Assembly: GCA_965372405.1 (NCBI GenBank)
Contig: CBDVCE010000005.1
Span: 39,117 to 103,116 of the forward strand
DNA from: Sunxiuqinia sp965372405
Lineage (GTDB): Bacteria; Bacteroidota; Bacteroidia; Bacteroidales; Prolixibacteraceae
Length of the DNA: 64,000 nucleotides
Reading direction: 5' to 3'
Shown here: positions 47,148 through 54,916 of the stretch, piece by piece
Layout of the letters: every line of letters starts with the position of its first letter
Position numbering within the stretch: the first letter of the stretch is position 1
Translations under genes and position numbers: made by a program
Notes under the pieces: generated by a model
What the model saw: only the letters and a program-made list of their open reading frames with translations
Databases searched by the model: none
What the model was told of the DNA's origin: nothing

Positions 47148-48392
47148 TTATGCTTTTTCATTGTCATTAGTTGGATTCCTCGATTTGTGAGGTATTGTAA
47201 AGCTAAATGTAGAGCCTTTCCTAATCTCACTTTCTACCCAGATATTTCCACCAAGTTTTTCTACAAATTCTTTGCAAAGGATTAATCCTAACCCAGAACC
47301 TATTTCATTTGCAGTTCCAGAGGTACTGGTATTTGTATCAAGCTTAAATAATTTATTTTGTGTGGCTTCATTCATGCCAACTCCATTATCGGAAATAGAA
47401 ATTTCAACCTGGTTTTGTTCTAAAATTGCGAATACATTTATATTTCCTTCTGGCTTCGTGAATTTGATTGCATTGGAAATAAGATTTCGCAAAACTACTC
47501 TCAACATGTTTTTATCAGCATAAACTTCAAATTTATCTGATGTGGAATAATGTAAAGAGATATTTTTAGCCTTTGCAAGTAATTTTTTTAATTCTATAAT
47601 TTCTAGGACAATCTCTGACAGAATTATTTTTTCTGGCTTGAAACTAAGTTGTCCTGTTTGGGATTTTGCCCAATTCAATAAATTATCGAGTAAAATAAGT
47701 GTGTTTTTAGTCGATGAATTTATAAATCCTAAATATTTTTCAGATTCTGCAACTTCAAAATCTTTTATGTTTTCAATTAACAATTTCGAAAAGCCTAAAA
47801 TGCTGTTAAACGGGCTTCGCAAATCGTGTGCTACTATTGAAAAGAATTTGTCTTTTGTTGCATTGAGTTCTTTTAACTGTGTTTCACTTTCTTTTAGCGT
47901 TTCCGCTGCCTGCTTACGCTCAGTGACGTCGCGAGTAATCCCCATTACATGTTCTACTGTACCGTCTTTTGCAAATTCGGGAACGTAACGGGATTCGTAA
48001 TGATGTTCACCTGTTGGTGTAGGAAACATGAAGCTAAACTCAATTTCCTGCCCGCTTTCAAAGACCTTGCGAATATGGTTTTGGAAAAAAACAACAATAT
48101 CTTCTGGCATTCCAAGTTCTCGATGGTCTTTTCCGATAAAAGTTTGTTTGAGGATTCCTGTGGCTTTTTCAACAGCTGCATTTACATACGTGTGCCGAAA
48201 TGCATGATCAAACCTATAAATAATATCCGGTGCGTTTTCAACCAACGTTCTAAATTCTTGCTCACGCTGGAACAGCACCTTCTCCTCCTGATTACAGTCG
48301 GACATTTCCAACTTATATTGATTGTTTTCTAATTTAGATTCCAAATCATTAATTCTACTTTCTAAATCTTCATAAGTTGGTTTTTTTTTCAT
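47148..48392 (-). CDS. PAS-domain sensor histidine kinase
   Basis: 414 residues. An N-terminal coiled coil (YEDLESRINDLESKLENNQY) is followed by one PAS domain (EFRTLVENAPDIIYRFD to GITRDVTERKQA), a dimerisation helix with the H-box FFSIVAHDLRSPFNSILGFS, and an ATPase domain with N-box LRNLISNAIKFT, G1 ISDNGVGM and G2 GSGLGLILCKEFV. No transmembrane segment, so it is cytosolic. No cognate response regulator is adjacent, and it stands alone between a cassette-like repeat and an intron remnant, consistent with an acquired single-gene cassette. Confidence 0.92.
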   Translation of the reverse strand: MKKKPTYEDLESRINDLESKLENNQYKLEMSDCNQEEKVLFQREQEFRTLVENAPDIIYRFDHAFRHTYVNAAVEKATGILKQTFIGKDHRELGMPEDIVVFFQNHIRKVFESGQEIEFSFMFPTPTGEHHYESRYVPEFAKDGTVEHVMGITRDVTERKQAAETLKESETQLKELNATKDKFFSIVAHDLRSPFNSILGFSKLLIENIKDFEVAESEKYLGFINSSTKNTLILLDNLLNWAKSQTGQLSFKPEKIILSEIVLEIIELKKLLAKAKNISLHYSTSDKFEVYADKNMLRVVLRNLISNAIKFTKPEGNINVFAILEQNQVEISISDNGVGMNEATQNKLFKLDTNTSTSGTANEIGSGLGLILCKEFVEKLGGNIWVESEIRKGSTFSFTIPHKSRNPTNDNEKA

Positions 48393-48579
48393 GGTTATCT
48401 TATTTTCAAGTCCAACGTTTGCAATATGGCGCGTTTTAATACGCTATGGTTGTCCTGCGCGTGCCCAGCATGATCATCACTCTGTGCACTTACCCGAAAG
48501 CTGTATCGATGTTTAAAATACAACTTTTTGGTTAAACAAACATAAGTGTGCATTGAATTAATTCCAGAGGGTGTAAGTC

Positions 48580-48600
48580 TCCCGATTCTCGGGACAGGCT
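48580..48600 (+). repeat. Short palindromic element, copy 1
   Basis: TCCCGA, 3-nt loop (TTC), TCGGGACAGGCT. It interrupts the 5' ribozyme text and matches copy 2 (48982-49002, opposite orientation) at all 18 positions outside the loop. Confidence 0.7.
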
Positions 48601-48670
48601 CTTATGCGCGGGGGTAACGCTTCGAACAGTTAGTAAGTCGCAAGCTGGTTTTGGGTGACCCCTGAATTTT

Positions 48671-48937
48671 CATAACAAAACACAGCGCACTATTCAGGAT
48701 TTGGCAACACTGTTAAATCCAAAGATACGGGGCTGGTTAAACTATTATGGGAAAATCAACCGTAGATGTATGCGGCCAGTCTTTTACTACCTGCATCATC
48801 GTATGATAAAATGGATACTGAATAAATACAAACGTTTCAAACGCAGCAAAGTTAAAGCTGTTCGTTGGTTGAGATGGGTGTGTAAGTCGTATCCAAATTT
48901 ATTTTATCACTGGGTTTTAGGTTATCAGCTAACCTAA
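48671..48937 (+). pseudogene. Group II intron maturase, C-terminal fragment
   Basis: Eighty-eight codons without ATG. LNPKIRGWLNYYGKINRRCM and LHHRMIKWILNKYKRFKRSK followed by VLGYQLT are the group II maturase-specific C-terminal region (domain X). All reverse transcriptase motifs (for example the YADD box) are missing. It is embedded in the degenerate intron. Confidence 0.85.
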
Positions 48938-48981
48938 GAAATTGACTGCATAATAAGAGCCGTATGAATTGAGAGATTCAC

Positions 48982-49002
48982 AGCCTGTCCCGAGTGTCGG
49001 GA
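48982..49002 (-). repeat. Short palindromic element, copy 2, inside intron domain V
   Basis: On the - strand: TCCCGA, 3-nt loop (CAC), TCGGGACAGGCT. It separates the two sides of the domain V stem (GAGCCGTATG on the left, TACGGTTC on the right), which normally have a two-base bulge here. Confidence 0.7.
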
Positions 49003-49091
49003 TACGGTTCTGTGAGAGAAGTTAGGGGTGAAATTCCCCTAGCTTACTCGACTATGGGCTGGTTTTTTATTTTTCAACTAACTCCTAATAT

Positions 49092-49901
49092 CTAATTCAA
49101 ACCAATCTGATGATAAAATTTGGTTTCCAAGTCGCTTAGAGATTGATTGTAAACAATATCGAATACATTATTGTCCATTTTATCTTTATTAATTTTCAAC
49201 CACATTTCTTCAAATTTATTAATTCCATAATTTTCAATCAGGTACTTTACAAAAGCTCCTGAAACATATGCTTGGTTCTCGTATGAACTACCGGCAGTGG
49301 AAGTGATTATTCTATTAATCTGGTATTCTTCATTTTTTAAAATCTTTCTTGCTTTCTCATAATAATCAAATTTGAAAATTATTCCTTCGTCAGAATAGAA
49401 TGAAAAACCTTCATTTAGAAGCATGTTAAATTTATTATTACTGAAAAAACACCAAAAATGGCTATCCAAAATGTGGGTTATTTCATGTGCCCCTTCTGCA
49501 TTAACAGTTGGGTAATAAGCTGCATAATACGATGGTAATGCATGTGCTGATGATTTAACTTGTGTTTTTAAGTATTTTTCGTTTATGTCTTTGAATATGA
49601 ATATATCAACCTTTGGAAGTGAATCAATTGGCTCTTCAATTTTCATAAGCTTGAAGAGATGTTTGAAAATATCTTGTTGAATTGATTGTAGTTTTTGTGG
49701 ATATTTAGAATCATCTATTGAATTTGAAATATGTAATCTAAAATACTGATCTTCAATAGAAGTCCAAGCAATGCTATCTTTCAGGAGATAAGAAGGCTTA
49801 TTCATTTCCATAAGAGTATCCTTAAATTCTACATTGTTTTTACATGATTGAAAAATGAGAAAAAGTATTACACCTATTGTGATAAAAATTAATTGTTTCA
49901 T
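49092..49901 (-). CDS. Gluzincin-like metalloprotease lipoprotein (peptidase MA-like)
   Basis: 269 residues with a lipoprotein signal (ILFLIFQSC). HEITHIL (His-Glu-x-x-His) near residue 140 followed about 22 residues later by LLNEGFSFYSD supplies the zinc ligands and third Glu of a gluzincin; the same arrangement is found in peptidase MA-like proteins. The N-terminal 130 residues lack recognised motifs. Probably periplasmic or surface-attached; substrate unknown. It is followed on the same strand by nothing but the intron; the XRE regulator gene lies 36 bp upstream and may be co-transcribed. Confidence 0.72.
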   Translation of the reverse strand: MKQLIFITIGVILFLIFQSCKNNVEFKDTLMEMNKPSYLLKDSIAWTSIEDQYFRLHISNSIDDSKYPQKLQSIQQDIFKHLFKLMKIEEPIDSLPKVDIFIFKDINEKYLKTQVKSSAHALPSYYAAYYPTVNAEGAHEITHILDSHFWCFFSNNKFNMLLNEGFSFYSDEGIIFKFDYYEKARKILKNEEYQINRIITSTAGSSYENQAYVSGAFVKYLIENYGINKFEEMWLKINKDKMDNNVFDIVYNQSLSDLETKFYHQIGLN

Positions 49902-49937
49902 GTGAGATTCTATTTGAATTAGTTATGTATTGAAGTC

Positions 49938-50477
49938 CTAAGATTTCAAGATTTTAATTGAAAGGGGATATTTGTAAGATTGATTGTTTATCACTCTAAC
50001 TGCATTTATAATAATAAGAACTGTACTAACTAGACCTAAAAATTTCACAACTGAAAGCCCAATGAAAGTATTAGCTAAAAAACTTGAGGAAACTAAATAG
50101 ATTATCATACTTATTTGAAAATTGACTACATCTGCTGCATGTTTATTTATTCCTTTGACTTTATTTTTTGTACCCAACCAAATTATAATTGGAGGAAATA
50201 GTAAAAAGAATAAACCACTTAGATGAAGAATTGGTATCCAAGGATTATTATGAATAGGTTTTTCATCCTTCAAATCATATTTGTCAAAATTGATCAATTT
50301 GTCGTATTCGACTTCTAAAGCAGATGCTATTGATTGAAGTGTGTATGACCTTGGGTCAACTTCTCCTTTTTCGATGCGCTGAATAGTTCTTACACTTATT
50401 TCAGTCATCCCGGCAAGCCCCTCTTGAGTCATTCCTTTTTCTAACCTTAATTCTTTTATTAACTGTCCTATCGTCAT
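49938..50477 (-). CDS. XRE-family HTH regulator fused to DUF4870-like membrane domain
   Basis: 179 residues from the ATG at 50477 (a TTG at 50492 is in frame). The N-terminal helix-turn-helix has LIKELRLEKGMTQEGLAGMT, ISVRTIQRIEKGEVDPRSYT and LQSIASALEV. The C-terminal half has NNPWIPILHLSGLFFLLFPP, NKHAADVVNFQISMIIYLVS and a further hydrophobic segment, the DUF4870 pattern. It is therefore a membrane-anchored repressor-like protein, a combination known in Bacteroidota. The metalloprotease downstream could be its partner or target, by position only. Confidence 0.88.
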   Translation of the reverse strand: MTIGQLIKELRLEKGMTQEGLAGMTEISVRTIQRIEKGEVDPRSYTLQSIASALEVEYDKLINFDKYDLKDEKPIHNNPWIPILHLSGLFFLLFPPIIIWLGTKNKVKGINKHAADVVNFQISMIIYLVSSSFLANTFIGLSVVKFLGLVSTVLIIINAVRVINNQSYKYPLSIKILKS

Positions 50478-50622
50478 ATCTTTTTTTGACAAAATTCCAT
50501 TTTTAAATTATTCAAATCAACTACTTTCACCTGACATTAGCACGACATTTATATGAAATGCATGTTTTCCAACTTGCCCATAACGTTGTGGAAAGTCCAT
50601 TGCATTTATTTCTCTTATATCG

Positions 50623-50666
50623 TCTACTACACAATACATCCATATATCGATGTATTGTGTAGTAGA
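50623..50666. repeat. 18-bp perfect inverted repeat (large hairpin)
   Basis: TCTACTACACAATACATC (50623-50640) and its exact complement (50649-50666) flank an 8-nt loop. No T run follows, so it is not a typical terminator. It lies in the 950-bp region between the XRE gene start and the FRG gene, before array C. Confidence 0.85.
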
Positions 50667-50759
50667 TTATGAATCTTGCATAGGGTAATTTTTTAATTCC
50701 ACCCAAATTATGAAAAATTTACCTAATATAGTTTATTGACTTTTACTATTTATGAACAA

Positions 50760-50864
50760 ATGAATAGAATCAGAATTTATAAACGACTCACTGGTAATAC
50801 GCTTAAATACGAACAATTAAGTCTGAAACAAGCTCCAGATAGGCGTTGTAGACTATTCTGCTGA
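50760..50864 (+). other. Possible 34-codon ORF between palindrome and array C
   Basis: An ATG at 50760 opens 34 codons (MNRIRIYKRLTGNTLKYE at the start) ending in TGA 50864. It is basic, with no recognised homology and no clear ribosome site; coding status is doubtful. Confidence 0.2.
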
Positions 50865-50890
50865 ATTAAAAACATAGGTAATGATCAATT

Positions 50891-51289
50891 ACCAAGGTTA
50901 TGGAGATCATTAGCTTGGTACGAAGCCTTATCCGTTAGGGAACGTCTATGGTTACCTAGGTAATGATAGACGTTCCCTATGGAATAGTCCTTATTACCTA
51001 GGTAATGGACATAAAAAAGAGGGATACGGTCTTCATATCTTAAGATATAGAGCCTATATCCAAGGATACGGTCTCCATATCCCTTTCCCGAAGGATCATA
51101 TCCAAGGATATAAGGACTATATCTCTTTCCCGAAACACCATATCCCTGTTTGGAAAGCCTATGTCTTAGGATATATCTATGGTATCTTGGGATATGATAG
51201 ATATATCCTAAGATATGAAGTGTATATCCCTGGATATGGACATAAAAAAGAGGGATATAGAGACCATATCCCATTTCAGATTTTGGTAA
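50891..51289. repeat. Tandem array C, 21-bp period, palindromic units
   Basis: Eighteen full units and a partial one start at 50891 and every 21 bp to 51269. Most junctions carry a 12-bp palindrome of 5+2+5 form: TTACC TA GGTAA in the first third and TATCC AA GGATA-like in the rest. Two unit pairs (50996-51037 and 51227-51268) nearly repeat each other 231 bp (11 units) apart, and CTTTCCCGAA units alternate at 51080 and 51122. The array lies in the divergent interval between the XRE and FRG genes. The frame is open on the - strand only through the multiple-of-3 period. Confidence 0.92.
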
Positions 51290-51424
51290 ACTGATTAGTA
51301 ATCCATTTCCTAGCGCTCACTCGGATCACCGGGGAGGGAAACAATCTTTTCACTACTATCTTTATTTCGGAAAATAACTTTAAGCAAATCAGACTTTCAA
51401 TTTTTTTCGCCAACTTTAACGGAC

Positions 51425-52261
51425 ATGGAACAAAATAAAATCTATCAGAACGATATCGTAGTGCAATCCTGGGAAGAACTTTGTGAAGAGGTTTACCATG
51501 ATTCATGGAAACCTCATTTAAGTAGGTATCGTTCAGACTTTGCCTTTCGCGGGCTTTCCGATTCATCGTATGTCTTAAAAAATAGTTTCTTGCGTAATTC
51601 TGGTAACAATGCCGATTTAGAATATCATTTACTTCGGAACTTCCGTAAATATTCCATGTCAAAAGATGTTCAGTTAAGAGGCTCTTTTTGGCGTTCACTG
51701 GTAATGGCACAGCATCATGGTTTGCCAACCCGCTTGCTCGATTGGACCTACTCGCCTTTTGTAGCTATGCATTTTGCAACTGCAAATACCGAGAAGTTCG
51801 ATATTGACGGGGTAATCTGGAAGATAGATTTTGTGAGGGTGAATAAGCTAATTAGTGAACCATTAAAAAGTCAGCTATCTCTGGAGAAGTGCAATGCTTT
51901 TACCATTGAGATGCTGGAAGAAAATATCATGTCGCTATCGGATTTAGATAGTAAGATTGGGAAGTCGCAGGTTATATTTTTTGAGCCGCCATCAATTGAT
52001 CAGCGTATTGTGAACCAGTTTGCATTTTTCTCTGTTACAAGTGAGCCTACTGCAATTCTTGATAATTGGCTCATTCAACATCCCGAACTTTATCGGCGAA
52101 TAATCATTCCTAAAGAATTGAAATGGGAAGTGCGTGATAAGCTTGATCAGGCTAATATTACTGAACGGGTACTTTTCCCCGGACTTGATGGTTTGGCACG
52201 TTGGCTAAAACGGCATTATAAACCAGTTTCCGTTGATTCAGATATGGAAGAGGATTATTAA
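51425..52261 (+). CDS. FRG domain-containing protein
   Basis: 278 residues. The FRG signature FAFRGLSDSSYVLKNSFLR is followed by the second conserved block MAQHHGLPTRLLDWTYSPFV and ATAN, then a third block around IFFEPPSIDQRIVNQFAFFS. The domain occurs in many bacterial proteins including phage- and defence-linked ones; the molecular function is unknown. No transmembrane segment. The start is the only ATG before the domain. The isochorismatase-like gene follows after 8 bp, suggesting a two-gene operon. Confidence 0.85.
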   Translation: MEQNKIYQNDIVVQSWEELCEEVYHDSWKPHLSRYRSDFAFRGLSDSSYVLKNSFLRNSGNNADLEYHLLRNFRKYSMSKDVQLRGSFWRSLVMAQHHGLPTRLLDWTYSPFVAMHFATANTEKFDIDGVIWKIDFVRVNKLISEPLKSQLSLEKCNAFTIEMLEENIMSLSDLDSKIGKSQVIFFEPPSIDQRIVNQFAFFSVTSEPTAILDNWLIQHPELYRRIIIPKELKWEVRDKLDQANITERVLFPGLDGLARWLKRHYKPVSVDSDMEEDY

Positions 52262-52269
52262 CTATAGTT

Positions 52270-52857
52270 ATGAAATTTAAAGACAAAGAACCCGTACTTG
52301 TATTAGTCGATATGCAAATGGGTTTTAAAGATGAAGCTCACTGGGGAGGAAACCGAAATAATCCACAGATGGAAGAGAATTTACAAAACCTACTAAAACT
52401 TTGGCGCGATAAAGATTTGCCTGTTGTTCATGTAAAGCATAAATCTACCAGCAAGCAGTCACTACTTCATAAAAAGAATGATGGATGCAAACTGATGCCG
52501 GAGTTTGAACCAATGGGAACAGAGCCTCTTTTCAAAAAGAAAGTTAACAGCGCTTTTATCGGAACAAAACTGGAGCAGTTTCTGGTCGAAAATCAATATA
52601 GAACCTTGGTATTTGGAGGAATGACAACCAATCATTGCATTTCAACTTCTGTAAGAATGTCTGGTAATTTGGGTTTTAGAACATTTGTTATTGATGACGG
52701 TACGGCAACTTTTGATCGGATTGGGGCTGATGGTACAAAATACGATGCTGAGTTAGTTCATAACATTGCTCTGGCCAGTCTGAATGAAGAATTTGCTAAA
52801 GTTGTTTCGTCTGCAAAAATTGAAAAGCTGATTAATTCTCTACATAAAAACGAATAA
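52270..52857 (+). CDS. Isochorismatase-like cysteine hydrolase
   Basis: 195 residues, family length. Catalytic triad is visible: Asp in VLVDMQMGFKDEAHW, Lys in VHVKHKSTSKQ, Cys in FGGMTTNHCISTSVRMSGNL. The family includes nicotinamidases, N-carbamoylsarcosine amidases and other amidohydrolases; the substrate is unassigned. It starts 8 bp after the FRG gene and its 3' end overlaps the converging GH36-like gene by 26 bp. Confidence 0.9.
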   Translation: MKFKDKEPVLVLVDMQMGFKDEAHWGGNRNNPQMEENLQNLLKLWRDKDLPVVHVKHKSTSKQSLLHKKNDGCKLMPEFEPMGTEPLFKKKVNSAFIGTKLEQFLVENQYRTLVFGGMTTNHCISTSVRMSGNLGFRTFVIDDGTATFDRIGADGTKYDAELVHNIALASLNEEFAKVVSSAKIEKLINSLHKNE

Positions 52858-54688
52858 AGCCTCCTTCAGGAACTAAAAACTCAACCGAGTTCTTTTTCTT
52901 GGTTTTTAGGGTGCCTTCTTCAATGCTTTTTCCAAAGTGATTGTAGATTGAATACTTATATAAGATACCTGCCTTACTTGAAATGAAGTTAACAGTTTGG
53001 CTTTCTTTGGCATTTATAACATCCAATTCCTTTTCAAGAACCAAGGGAAGACTCAATGTGTAATTTTCATATAGAGTGTAAATGGTTTTTGTTTGGTTTT
53101 CAACCTTTATCGCTGGGTAATTTCGCGATACTTTCATGGGTTTGAAATCACCTTTCATCAACACTTCGTAATTGGTTTTCCAGTACTTCAGCCAGAATTG
53201 AATGGTTTGCTTATTATCCAAAGGCATTGTTGTATTGTAGAATGACAGATAAGGGTTGCCGTACATTATGGCTTGAAATTTTCGGGCAACCTCAGGGCTT
53301 TTGTCTCTTGGATGCACGCCCAGTATCTCAATAAATGGGGTGTATTGTCCATACAGCAAACGGTTGTTTACCATTTTCTCGCGTACAATTCGTGTTGAGT
53401 TTACCCCAACAAAACCACCCAGTAAATTTTGGTTGTTATTTCTACTTGGTCCTACCGATTCAAAATCGTGTCCCATGAAAATATTAGGATTGATATTCTT
53501 TAAACGTACTTGCATCTGATCAGTTAGGCTCTCAATGGCGAGTGAAACGTCAACATAGTCGCGCCCCAAATCCTCGCTAATAGTTGTAGTATGTTTTGGG
53601 TAAAAATGATTGATAAAGTCAAACCAAAAGCCATCAAACTTCCAGCTCTTATAAAAACTGGTATAGGTGTTTATTAAGTGCCTGCGAACGTCAGCATAGC
53701 GTGGGTCGAGCACATGAAGCTGTTTCGGAGCTTTGTAATGAATGTACTTACCCTCAAATTTTTTCATTGTTACAGGGTTTCCTCCCATAAATGGCAAAGA
53801 GTACCATAGGAAAAGATTCAATCCCATTGATCGTCTTTTTTCATCAAAGGCTTGCATTGTTTTTAAACTTTCATCCTCGTAAATGTATGAAGTATCAATC
53901 TTCATTTTTACAAGTGAGCGCCAGCCATCATCAATTAAAATCGATTTAAAATTGAAGTTCTTTAATGAATCGAGTTCCCGGGTAATATTTTCAAGCGGAA
54001 TATTTCGGTGCATGGGATACCAGGTTGAATAAAAAGGTGCTTTCGTGGTATCAACGCTTGAGGTTTTTAAAGTGAAATCCTCTGCAAATCTCCATTTCGA
54101 TGCTTCAAATATGGCTTCTGAAAAATGTACATTCCTAAAATCAACCAATAGCTCAACTTCATAATCCTGCATGTCCGAAAGGGGAGGGTTGTCTCCAAAA
54201 AAACTAAGCCCAAAAATCAAGGTGTCTTCCTTCTCCTGAACGTAAGTATTAATAAAACGGGTGTTATATGAATCTTTGCAGGTAAAGGTGATCTGGTTCT
54301 GGTCGTTAATCGTTAAGCCCGATATTATCGCAAAACTTGAAGCTGCCCTATCATATGATGGAATGGAGAAGAATGATTTATTTGACCAGGTTTGCGAATT
54401 CCACAGTTGATTAATATTTTCCTTTGGAAATTTTATTTTGACATTGAATGGTGGTGCCTGGCTAGGTGATGGTGAATGCAGGTAAAGATGAACCTTATGT
54501 CGATCCATTCCTAGTTGTTCAATTTTAATAGTAGGGCTAAAAGGTCTAAGGTTCCCTTCGATTTCGATTTTTTTCTCATCAAAGGAAAAGACATCCGTTT
54601 CATCTGTAATAGCTTGCTTTGTAAATACCATCAGTAAAAACAAAACAAAAAAAGCTATTAATACATTTCTAACCCAGGTCACTCCCAT
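52832..54688 (-). CDS. GH36-like alpha-galactosidase (clan GH-D), membrane-anchored or secreted
   Basis: 618 residues with an N-terminal hydrophobic segment (VRNVLIAFFVLFLLMVFTK) that may be an uncleaved anchor. An N-terminal beta domain precedes the barrel: FYSTWYPMHRNIPLENITRE, FKSILIDDGWRSL, MGLNLFLWYSLPF, LDPRYADVRRHLINTY and FDGFWFDFINHF, where Asp of WFDF is the likely nucleophile; the C-terminal beta domain ends in VPEGGFIRFYVEN. The overall form is melibiase-like but shorter than typical GH36. It is the only gene of its strand before the rhaB terminator. Which alpha-galactoside it acts on is unknown. Confidence 0.78.
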   Translation of the reverse strand: MGVTWVRNVLIAFFVLFLLMVFTKQAITDETDVFSFDEKKIEIEGNLRPFSPTIKIEQLGMDRHKVHLYLHSPSPSQAPPFNVKIKFPKENINQLWNSQTWSNKSFFSIPSYDRAASSFAIISGLTINDQNQITFTCKDSYNTRFINTYVQEKEDTLIFGLSFFGDNPPLSDMQDYEVELLVDFRNVHFSEAIFEASKWRFAEDFTLKTSSVDTTKAPFYSTWYPMHRNIPLENITRELDSLKNFNFKSILIDDGWRSLVKMKIDTSYIYEDESLKTMQAFDEKRRSMGLNLFLWYSLPFMGGNPVTMKKFEGKYIHYKAPKQLHVLDPRYADVRRHLINTYTSFYKSWKFDGFWFDFINHFYPKHTTTISEDLGRDYVDVSLAIESLTDQMQVRLKNINPNIFMGHDFESVGPSRNNNQNLLGGFVGVNSTRIVREKMVNNRLLYGQYTPFIEILGVHPRDKSPEVARKFQAIMYGNPYLSFYNTTMPLDNKQTIQFWLKYWKTNYEVLMKGDFKPMKVSRNYPAIKVENQTKTIYTLYENYTLSLPLVLEKELDVINAKESQTVNFISSKAGILYKYSIYNHFGKSIEEGTLKTKKKNSVEFLVPEGGFIRFYVEN

Positions 54689-54848
54689 CTCTCACTTTTT
54701 ATAAAATCCCTGGATTATTAAATCTTCACTAACCGCATGCCCAAATTAAAAGTAACATTGGTAAAATCAAAGAATACTGTGTGAAATCTGAGATATTTTA
54801 GTTGAAATGCACAATTTATATGGAATCTTCATAATTATGCATAAATAA

Positions 54849-54876
54849 AAAAGCCATCTCAATTGAGATGGCTTTT
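54849..54876 (-). terminator. Terminator of rhaB
   Basis: A perfect 28-bp palindrome: AAAAGCCATCTCAA and TTGAGATGGCTTTT. It lies 40 bp after the rhaB stop on the - strand, between rhaB and the GH36-like gene, which is therefore probably a separate unit. Confidence 0.85.
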
Positions 54877-54916
54877 AGAATAATTGCCGATGTTATTTAT
54901 ATGAGTAGGTAATTGG

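Larger units (their letters stand above)
48550..49063 (+). mobile_element. Degenerate group II intron
   Basis: The 5' part shows ribozyme-like text (GGGTGTAAGTC, GGGGTAACGCTTCGAACAGT, AAGTCGCAAGCTGG). The centre keeps only the C-terminal end of the intron-encoded maturase. The 3' part has domain V/VI-like sequence (GAGCCGTATGAATTGAGAG, TACGGTTCTGTGAGAG, GGGGTGAAATTCCCC, ending CTTACTCGAC). The reverse transcriptase domain is absent, so retrohoming is not possible without help. Domain V is interrupted by a 22-nt palindromic insert (48981-49002), and a matching inverted copy lies in the 5' part (48580-48600). Confidence 0.82.

Noticed and set aside
50885..51274. 129-residue Tyr/Gly-rich protein on the - strand over array C
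   Set aside because: Same reason: in-frame reading of a 21-bp tandem repeat; the palindromes explain the sequence better.
23477..51289. CRISPR arrays
   Set aside because: Units are contiguous 21-mers with degenerate linkers, not conserved repeats with 30-40 bp unique spacers, and no cas genes are present.
51276..51728. 150-residue ORF on the - strand
   Set aside because: It overlaps the FRG gene antisense and has no recognisable domain.
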